From Actinomycetota bacterium (GTDB taxonomy: Bacteria > Actinomycetota > Actinomycetes > Actinomycetales > Microbacteriaceae), in NCBI GenBank assembly GCA_020161315.1, contig JAIUOH010000012.1, positions 1-64,000 of the forward strand: a stretch of 64,000 nt of DNA, in the 5' to 3' direction. A program made the translations under genes and the position numbers. Positions 57,459 through 64,000 of the stretch are shown here, one piece after another. Position 1 is the first letter of the stretch, and each line of letters opens with the position of its first letter. The notes beneath the pieces are model-generated. The model was given only the letters and a program-made list of their open reading frames with translations. It had not been told where the DNA came from and made no database searches.

Positions 57459-58369
57459 GCTGCCTCATCCTCCTTCAGCAGGTTGCGAACGTAAGGCCAG
57501 CTCAGCAGCACGGTAAGAATGAGCACGAAGATCGACATCGCGCTCGCCATGGCGAAGTCGCTCGAGCCAATGCCGAGCTGGTAAATGTAGGTACCGAGCA
57601 CGTCCGTCTGACTGGCGATCGAGCCGCGGTCTTGCAGCAGCTTGATCTGGGTGAAGACCCGCAGATCCCAGATGATCTGCAGCAGCATCACGATGCCGAG
57701 CACTGGTTTGATGATGGGAAGAATGATGAGGCGCAGCCGCTGGCTCGCCGTTGCGCCGTCCATCTGGGCAGCCTCGAGCACTTCGGTGTTGACCTGTGTA
57801 AGGCCAGCGTAAATGGAGAACGCTACGAAGGGCACGCTCATCCAGACGACGATGATCATCGCGACAAAGAAGAACGAGAGCGGGTGCTGCAGCCAGTTGT
57901 GGCCGCTGAAGGGAAGGCCGAACGCCGAGAGCAGCCAGTTCACGAGGCCGCGATCCCAGTCGAACATCCAGTTCCAGATGGTCATAGCTGCGACGACCGG
58001 CGTGGCCCACGCGAGCAGCAGGGCAATCTGCAAAATTACGCGAACTACCGTGCCGACGGCGCGCATGAGCAGCGCGAGGCCAACGCCAACGATCATGGTG
58101 ACTGCCGCGGTGACGAGGCAGAAGAGGATTGAGCGCCCGACCACGATCCAGGTCGCGGAGTTACTGAAGAGCGCGATGTAGTTGTCGAACCAGACCCACT
58201 CGGGTGCCTTGCCAAACTGCTGTGCGAGCCCAAACTTCTGCATTGAAGTGATGAGCTGCCAGACGATCGGGTAGCCCATCGCGAGCACCACGATGGCGAT
58301 GGCTGGAATCAGCAGCAGGTACGGGGCAAGGGTGCGACCGCCACTGCGGGGGCGAGACTGCTTTGCCAT
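57455..58369 (-). CDS. ABC sugar transporter permease, MalF-type
   Basis: 304 residues, six transmembrane helices. EAA motif VLEAAQMDGATASQRLRLII (about 197-216) and IWDLRVFTQIKLLQ following. CUT1-type partner of the 56532 permease. It is separated from the upstream binding-protein gene by 169 bp rich in hairpins, unlike the overlaps that join the later genes. Confidence 0.93.
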   Translation of the reverse strand: MAKQSRPRSGGRTLAPYLLLIPAIAIVVLAMGYPIVWQLITSMQKFGLAQQFGKAPEWVWFDNYIALFSNSATWIVVGRSILFCLVTAAVTMIVGVGLALLMRAVGTVVRVILQIALLLAWATPVVAAMTIWNWMFDWDRGLVNWLLSAFGLPFSGHNWLQHPLSFFFVAMIIVVWMSVPFVAFSIYAGLTQVNTEVLEAAQMDGATASQRLRLIILPIIKPVLGIVMLLQIIWDLRVFTQIKLLQDRGSIASQTDVLGTYIYQLGIGSSDFAMASAMSIFVLILTVLLSWPYVRNLLKEDEAA

Positions 58370-58396
58370 GCTGCCGCCTTTCGGTGAGTGGGTGGT

Positions 58397-58528
58397 GCCG
58401 ACCCTTTGACGGGCTCAGGGATCGGCCAGTTACAAACTATTGTGCGGGGTGCTGCCGACATCTGCGGCAGCGGTCGTGCGAGTGGGGTGCTCGCTCCCTT
58501 CGACAGGCTCAGGGAACGAGCACCCCAC
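58397..58528 (-). repeat. Hairpin cluster between binding-protein and permease genes
   Basis: Three stem-loops: GCCGACCCT / AGGGATCGGC with one bulge (58397-58426); GCTGCCG / CGGCAGC (58451-58471); and GTGGGGTGCTCG / CGAGCACCCCAC (58482-58528) with inner TCCCT / AGGGA and loop TTCGACAGGCTC-like. The first and third share the REP-like core. Placed just after the lipoprotein gene, they can slow 3' decay or partly end transcription, giving more binding protein than permease. Confidence 0.85.
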
Positions 58529-58538
58529 GGCGAACCAG

Positions 58539-59876
58539 TTAGGCCTGGTTCAGCAGAGCATCGAGTTTCGCGTTGGTCTCAACGGCCAGCGCCTTGAGAT
58601 CCTTCGAATCGCGAATCTGCGAGAAGAACTCTTCCATGATGTTCTTCGCCTCGATTGCGGCCCAGCCTGGTGCGGCCGGGGTCAGCTTCGAGTTCGATGC
58701 CGAATCAACGAGTGCCTTCGCGAACTGGTCGTCGCCGAGCGAGCCGACGTACTTCTGGTTTGCGGGGCCGAGGCCGTTCTTGCCGAGCATCGTCTGGTAC
58801 TCCTCAGAGAAGATGATGCGCATGAGCTCCTTGGCAAGCTCAGGGTTCTGAGTCTGTGCCGAGATGCCGATGTTCGAGCCGCCTGCGAAGACAGGAGCGG
58901 GCTTGCCGTCGTTGCCGGGCAGCGGGTACGCAGCGAAGGTTGCGTCGTTCCACTCGCGCACGGGGCCGTCGTCGCCCTCTACGAGGTCACCGATCGACCA
59001 GTGAGCCCAGCCCGGTGCGAGAATGCTCGCGGCGCCCAGGGTGGTTGCCTCTTCAGCGCCCTCTGCTCCACGCTGGTCTGAGTCGTTGACGTAGGTCCAG
59101 ATCGACTCATCCTTGGCATCGTTCGGTGCCTTCGAAGCGGTCTGGTAGATCTCCTGCAGCTGCTCGAGACCCTTCAGCGACTCGGGCGAATCAAGGGTGG
59201 CAACCCACTTGCCGTCCTTGTTCTCGGCAATGTTGCCGCCGTTCGCGAAGATCCACGAGATGCCGTTGCGCCAGTCCTGGCCACCCAGCCAGAAGCCCGA
59301 GAAGTTCTCGATGCCGCGCGGGTTCTTCTCTGCGATGGTCTTCACCGCCGAGTTGAACTCATCGAGAGTCTTCGGCTGCTCGACTCCTGCCTCGGCGAAG
59401 ACATCCTTGCGGGCGAACACGTAGCGTGAACCGAAGTAGTAGGGCAGCGTGTAGTTTGCGCCGTCGACCTCGCCGACCTCGACGAACGAGGGCAGCAGAT
59501 CGTCGCCGCCGAGCTCGTCGTACATGTCGCTGATGTCGAGGAACGCGCCGGCGTTGGTGAAGGTCGGCGACTGGGTGTTGCCGATCTCGGTGACGTCAGG
59601 GGTGTTCTTTGCGTCGGGCAGCTTGGTGGTGAGGTTCGTGATGATGTCACCCCAGGTCTGCTCTTCGATGTTCAGGGTTGCGCCAGTCTCAGCCTTGAAC
59701 TCAGTCTTGAGGTAGTCGCGCAGCTCCTGCGGGGTATCGCCGCCGATGACCCACATGGTGAGCTCTTTGCCCTCGCCATCTGCGCTGCCTGCGCTGCCCG
59801 AGCCCGCGCTGCAACCTGCGAGCAGCAGAGCCGAGGTCACAGCCACAGCGGTGAGGCCTGCGAACTTTCTCTTCAT
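58539..59876 (-). CDS. ABC transporter sugar-binding lipoprotein
   Basis: 445 residues. Lipoprotein signal MKRKFAGLTAVAVTSALLLA with lipobox LAGC (C22). Mature protein is a CUT1 solute-binding protein: ELTMWVIGGDTPQELRDYL, FSGFWLGGQDWRNGISWIFA, and VFAGGSNIGISAQTQNPELA in the hinge. Acts outside the membrane to bind sugar for the two permeases. Its neighbours suggest GlcNAc, chitobiose or GlcNAc-MurNAc as ligand. First gene of the transport operon; a ROK repressor lies 94 bp upstream. Confidence 0.93.
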   Translation of the reverse strand: MKRKFAGLTAVAVTSALLLAGCSAGSGSAGSADGEGKELTMWVIGGDTPQELRDYLKTEFKAETGATLNIEEQTWGDIITNLTTKLPDAKNTPDVTEIGNTQSPTFTNAGAFLDISDMYDELGGDDLLPSFVEVGEVDGANYTLPYYFGSRYVFARKDVFAEAGVEQPKTLDEFNSAVKTIAEKNPRGIENFSGFWLGGQDWRNGISWIFANGGNIAENKDGKWVATLDSPESLKGLEQLQEIYQTASKAPNDAKDESIWTYVNDSDQRGAEGAEEATTLGAASILAPGWAHWSIGDLVEGDDGPVREWNDATFAAYPLPGNDGKPAPVFAGGSNIGISAQTQNPELAKELMRIIFSEEYQTMLGKNGLGPANQKYVGSLGDDQFAKALVDSASNSKLTPAAPGWAAIEAKNIMEEFFSQIRDSKDLKALAVETNAKLDALLNQA

Positions 59877-59970
59877 GGTGTTTCCTTTCGTGTGCGATTT
59901 GGCTGGTGCCGCTTCGCGGGTGAGATCGATGCGGTGCCAGGTGCGGCGCCGACCGAGGATATGGAGCTGT

Positions 59971-61098
59971 CTATGTCACACCGAGCTTGTGCTTGAGCAC
60001 TGTTGCAAGTGCACCGCGCAGCACGATGTCTTCGCCCTGCGTGCTCGTGTGCAGGTCGAGCTCGTCGTGTGAGTCGGGCATGGTGCGCCTGGTCAGCATG
60101 TCGAGTGTGGCGTTCGCGAGGGTGCCATCGATGAGCTCTGCTGGCCCCGAGAGCACCACGCCTGCGAGGTTCAGTACGCCGACCACGGGGGCCAGCGCGA
60201 TGCCGAGGCGCCTGCCCGCCTCGCTCAGCACCTGCTCGCGCACGGCGGCCGAGTCGCCGGCCTCACCGAGAGCGCGCTGCAACGCGGGCACCGAGAGCCA
60301 ATGCTCCAACACTTGTTCGCGAGAGTAGGGGGCATCGATGCCGAGGTCGGTGCCGACCATCACCTGGCCGATCTCACCGGATGCGAAGTTGCTGCCGGTG
60401 ACGGGGTGCCCGTCGAGGATCAGGCCTGATCCCACGCCGTGACCAATGGTGATGAGAATGAAATCGTCGCTGGTCTCGCCGAAACGGTACTCGGCGAGGG
60501 CCGAGACGTTGGCGTCGTTCGCGACGATGGTCGCGACGCCCGTGCGCTCGCTCAGCAATTGCTGCAGCGGCATCGAGGTCCATCCGAGGTTGGGGGCCGT
60601 GCGCACGACGCCGTGATCGTCGACCACGCCGGGGGTGCCGACGCCGATGCCGAGGAGCGGCAGGGTGCTCAGGGGCAGCAGGTCGAGCGCGAGTTCGATT
60701 GCGAGTGCGACCGCGGCGTCTCCTGTTGCCCCGGCGCGCTCGGCGTCGCGCCTGGCGAGCACGTTGCCGTCGAGATCGAGCACAGCGCCGCGAAAGCGTT
60801 CATGGTTGCTGAGATCGAGGCACAGTACGGCATGCGCGTCGCGCGCGATGTCGACGAGGATCGCGGGCTTTCCTGGGCGCTGCGACTCCTGTGGGCCGAG
60901 CTCGTGCATGAGACCCTGGTCGATGAGCTCGGCAACAATGCCAGACACGGTGACCTTGGTGAGGCCGGTGGAGCGGGCGATATCTGCCCGGCTGGCGGGG
61001 CCGTCTGCGTAGAGCGTGCGCATGATCAGCGCGCGATTATGCTGCTTGGCGTCACCGGGGGTGGCACCGAGGCTGCTGCGCTTCATGGCGACGTTCAT
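59971..61098 (-). CDS. ROK-family transcriptional repressor
   Basis: 375 residues (a start at M5 is possible). N-terminal winged helix-turn-helix (about 18-65) with NRALIMRTLYADGPASRADI and ARSTGLTKVTVSGIVAELID. The ROK body has lost kinase features: the phosphate loop is LDLSNHERFRGAVLD instead of DIGGTKT-type, and the Cys zinc knot after GEIGQVMVGTDLG is absent. It therefore senses sugar or sugar-phosphate but does not phosphorylate it. Divergent from nagB; it likely represses nagBA and the ABC operon, as NagC does elsewhere. Confidence 0.9.
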   Translation of the reverse strand: MNVAMKRSSLGATPGDAKQHNRALIMRTLYADGPASRADIARSTGLTKVTVSGIVAELIDQGLMHELGPQESQRPGKPAILVDIARDAHAVLCLDLSNHERFRGAVLDLDGNVLARRDAERAGATGDAAVALAIELALDLLPLSTLPLLGIGVGTPGVVDDHGVVRTAPNLGWTSMPLQQLLSERTGVATIVANDANVSALAEYRFGETSDDFILITIGHGVGSGLILDGHPVTGSNFASGEIGQVMVGTDLGIDAPYSREQVLEHWLSVPALQRALGEAGDSAAVREQVLSEAGRRLGIALAPVVGVLNLAGVVLSGPAELIDGTLANATLDMLTRRTMPDSHDELDLHTSTQGEDIVLRGALATVLKHKLGVT

Positions 61099-61103
61099 GC
61101 GAG

Positions 61104-61124
61104 TTAGTAAAGCTTACGAACTAA
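61104..61124. promoter_or_regulatory. Candidate ROK repressor operator
   Basis: Outer arms TTAGT and ACTAA (11 bp apart) with an inner perfect GTAA-AGC-TTAC (61107-61117). This layout resembles ROK/XylR-type operators (TTAGT...ACTAA). It ends 5 bp before the repressor ATG and lies about 95 bp before nagB, so it could control both directions. Confidence 0.5.
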
Positions 61125-61218
61125 ATATTCGCAAGTCCGTTGTGCACATTTACTGGCTGCCGTGATCGAATCGTGACCTCTCGTGACTTGGGCCGAATTT
61201 GAACACTAAGCTGTGGCC

Positions 61219-62016
61219 ATGCGTGTCATCATTGTGGAGTCTGCGGCCGAGGTCGCACAGGTTGCTGCCGAGCGAATCGCCCGGGCGGTGCGAGAGCGGC
61301 GGGCCGCGGGCGCGGCAGCGGTGCTCGGGGTGGCGACCGGTTCATCGCCCGTCGGCACCTATAACGAGCTTGCGACGATGGTGCGCGACGGCGGGCTCGA
61401 CATGACCGGAGTGCGCGCGTTCGCACTCGATGAGTACGTCGGCCTCGCGCACGAGCACCCAGAGAGTTACCACGCCGTCATTCACCGCACGGTGACTGAG
61501 CCGCTCGGGCTTGACCCCGCGCTCGTGCAGGTGCCGAACGGCCTGGCAGATGATCTCGACGCAGCCTGCCGCGAGTATGAGCGCGCGATCGCGGATGCCG
61601 GGGGCGTCGATTTGCAGCTGCTCGGCATCGGCTCGAACGGGCACATTGCATTTAATGAACCGACTTCGTCGCTCGCTTCGCGCACCCGCACGAAGACGCT
61701 TGCCGCGCAGACTCGCGATGACAACGCAAGATTCTTTGACTCGCTTGACCGGGTGCCCATGCACTGTCTCACACAGGGCATCGGCACGATCCTTGACGCA
61801 CATCACCTGTTGCTGGTCGCGACAGGCGAGTCAAAGGCCGATGCCGTTGCGGCGATGATCGAGGGCCCGCTGTCGAGCATGTGCCCTGCCAGTGCGCTGC
61901 AGCTGCACCCGCGCGCCGCCGTGGTGATTGATCGCGAGGCGGCGCAGAAGCTTACGCTCACCGAGTACTACGAGCACATCGAAGCACACCCGCTGCCGGG
62001 AGCGAGCGCGGCGTGA
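61219..62016 (+). CDS. nagB: Glucosamine-6-phosphate deaminase
   Basis: 265 residues from ATG 61219; a GTG at 61213 is possible. Converts glucosamine-6-phosphate to fructose-6-phosphate and ammonia. LGVATGSSPVGTYNEL (phosphate site), FALDEYVGL (D71, general base), LLGIGSNGHIAFNEP (H142) and RVPMHCLTQGIGTILDA match NagB throughout. TAAGCT ends 6 bp before the ATG and could be a -10 for a leaderless message. Coupled to nagA by a GTGA overlap. Confidence 0.97.
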   Translation: MRVIIVESAAEVAQVAAERIARAVRERRAAGAAAVLGVATGSSPVGTYNELATMVRDGGLDMTGVRAFALDEYVGLAHEHPESYHAVIHRTVTEPLGLDPALVQVPNGLADDLDAACREYERAIADAGGVDLQLLGIGSNGHIAFNEPTSSLASRTRTKTLAAQTRDDNARFFDSLDRVPMHCLTQGIGTILDAHHLLLVATGESKADAVAAMIEGPLSSMCPASALQLHPRAAVVIDREAAQKLTLTEYYEHIEAHPLPGASAA

Positions 62017-63263
62017 GCACCCTACTGACGGCCTCGCGAGTAGTCACTTCTCAGGGAGTGCACTCGCCGGGCTGGGTGCGCTGCGAGGGCGCAATCATCG
62101 CCGCGGTTGGTTCTGGTGAGCTGCCCTCTGATGGGCCTGCTTCGAGCGCGCTGGATCGCCGCAACCTTGGCGAAGTCACCCTCGTGCCGGGGTTTGTCGA
62201 TGCGCACGTACACGGCGGGGGCGGGGCGTCGTACCCGGAGGTTGCCCCCGCGCATTTCGACAGGCTCGATGAGCAGGTGCCTGCCCTCATTGCGCGAAAC
62301 GCACACCTCGCGCACGGTACCACCTCAACCATCGCGAGCCTCGTGACGGCCTCGCCCGAGGCGCTGCTCGATCAGGTGCGGGCACTCGTGCCGCTCGTCG
62401 AAGACGGCACCCTGCGCGGCATTCACCTTGAGGGGCCCTGGCTCAGCCCCGCGCGCAAAGGCGCGCACGAAGAGCGCGAGCTACGCGCACCAGAGCTCAG
62501 CGAGATTGAGGCGCTACTGGGTGCCGCGCGGGGTGCGATTCGCATGGTGACGATTGCGCCCGAGCTGCCCGGGGCGCTCGCCGCAATCGAGCGGTTTGTG
62601 GCGGCAGGCGTTGTTGTTGCTATCGGTCACACTGACGCCAATTTTGAGCAGACGCAGCGCGGCATCGATGCCGGTGCGACTGTCGCGACACATCTCTTCA
62701 ACGCCATGCCCGCGCTGCTGCACAGAGCCCCCGGCCCCGTGCTCGCGCTGCTCGAAGACGAGCGTGTCACGCTTGAGCTTGTCGCTGACGGCGTGCACCT
62801 GCACCCCGAGCTGGTGCGCTGGGTCGAGCGCTCAACGGGAACTTCGCGCGTAATGCTCGTGACCGACGCAATGGCCGCCGCCGCGAGCGAAGACGGCGAG
62901 TACCGCCTCGGCGCCCTCGAGGTCGAAGTGCGGGGTGGGGTTGCGACCCTCGCTGGCACCGACACCATCGCCGGCAGCACCGCCACCATGGACGCGCTAT
63001 TTCGGCAGCGAGCTGCCGCCGAGGCTCAAGAAGGGGCGGGGGGCGAATCGAATGCGGGTGCTGCCGCGTATGCTGACGACGTCTCACTCGTTGCCGCCGT
63101 GCGCCTGACCGCGACCAACCCGGCGCGCGCGCTCGGCCTCGACGATGTCGGCGACATAGCGGTGGGAAAGCGCGCAGACCTCGTGGTGCTCGACGCCGAT
63201 TTGATGCCGCGAGAGGTGATCCTCGCAGCAAAACCGGTCGAGTCTTTCGTCGGCCGCGCCTAG
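62013..63263 (+). CDS. nagA: N-acetylglucosamine-6-phosphate deacetylase
   Basis: 416 residues, GTG start in the nagB stop. Amidohydrolase with VPGFVDAHVHGGGG (H65, H67), IHLEGPWLSP (metal-binding E140), AIGHTDA (H206), THLFNAMP (H227) and catalytic D285 in MLVTDAM. It removes the acetyl group from GlcNAc-6-phosphate before nagB acts. A segment FDRLDEQ (from TTCGACAGGCTCGATGAGC at 62258-62276) resembles the REP core and may be a relic. It is an intact gene of normal length. Confidence 0.95.
   Translation: MSTLLTASRVVTSQGVHSPGWVRCEGAIIAAVGSGELPSDGPASSALDRRNLGEVTLVPGFVDAHVHGGGGASYPEVAPAHFDRLDEQVPALIARNAHLAHGTTSTIASLVTASPEALLDQVRALVPLVEDGTLRGIHLEGPWLSPARKGAHEERELRAPELSEIEALLGAARGAIRMVTIAPELPGALAAIERFVAAGVVVAIGHTDANFEQTQRGIDAGATVATHLFNAMPALLHRAPGPVLALLEDERVTLELVADGVHLHPELVRWVERSTGTSRVMLVTDAMAAAASEDGEYRLGALEVEVRGGVATLAGTDTIAGSTATMDALFRQRAAAEAQEGAGGESNAGAAAYADDVSLVAAVRLTATNPARALGLDDVGDIAVGKRADLVVLDADLMPREVILAAKPVESFVGRA

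Positions 63264-64000
<737 letters not shown>

Noticed and set aside
62258..62276. REP element inside nagA
   Set aside because: Only the left core is present and no matching arm was found; the residues may simply be native sequence.

Overview
The window reads as a high-GC actinobacterial chromosome, most likely a Microbacteriaceae member close to Leucobacter. This is inferred from the 23S rRNA helix 54-55 insertion, frequent GTG starts, dense ATGA/GTGA gene overlaps, and the protein kinase / Ig-repeat protein / MoxR / DUF58 / FHA / PP2C locus. No phage, insertion sequence, CRISPR array or tRNA gene was seen.

Layout. 1-4233: 3' end of an rRNA operon (16S end, tRNA-less spacer, 23S, 5S, hairpin). 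4262-7107: a carboxylesterase, then rplK-rplA without secE-nusG, closed by a strong terminator. 7181-22481: one long envelope/signalling operon with a membrane Ser/Thr kinase, a 1974-residue secreted Ig/Fn3-like protein, MoxR ATPase, DUF58 protein, a transglutaminase-fold membrane protein lacking its catalytic Cys and His, an FHA protein, a PP2C phosphatase and a tail-anchored protein with an array of D-x-T-[VI]-V motifs. The last four suggest a phospho-threonine write/erase/read circuit. 22558-23982: an SDR dehydrogenase and a TetR regulator. 24047-33802: a purine/hydantoin-like catabolic island. On the minus strand are a PucR activator, a DUF917 protein and a hydantoinase-A-like protein that has lost its nucleotide-binding motifs. 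On the plus strand are two Asp/Glu/hydantoin racemases, an NCS1 permease, and intact DUF917 and HyuA.

33902-40394: a leucine/isovalerate (and possibly itaconate) degradation cluster: CitE-type lyase, MaoC hydratase, biotin-dependent acyl-CoA carboxylase alpha and beta, and a divergent acyl-CoA dehydrogenase. A 14-bp site (TTACT-N-type palindrome) occurs in front of the SDR-TetR pair and twice in the divergent promoter of this cluster, suggesting one regulon split by the hydantoin island. 40468-44773: a VapBC-like toxin-antitoxin pair and a DUF3556 membrane protein with an FAD oxidoreductase. 44966-46728: a broken DUF222-HNH gene. 47005-53982: an acyl-CoA ligase with a CdaR/PucR-type regulator, an EEP phosphatase, CsoR, a RarD-like transporter, GNAT and an LCP protein. 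The palindrome GTGCA-N3-TGCAC lies upstream of both the DUF3556 operon and the ligase-regulator operon.

54011-63263: an amino-sugar uptake and breakdown locus: ROK kinase, GH3 beta-N-acetylglucosaminidase, two ABC permeases, a lipoprotein binding protein, a ROK repressor, and divergent nagB-nagA. Imported GlcNAc-containing sugars would be hydrolysed, phosphorylated, deacetylated and deaminated to fructose-6-phosphate; no ABC ATPase is present. 63407-end: 5' part of monomeric NADP-isocitrate dehydrogenase. REP-like palindromes (core near TTCGACAGGCTCAGGGAACG) recur at 35.7, 40.4, 55.5 and 58.4-58.5 kb, two of them inside coding sequences.
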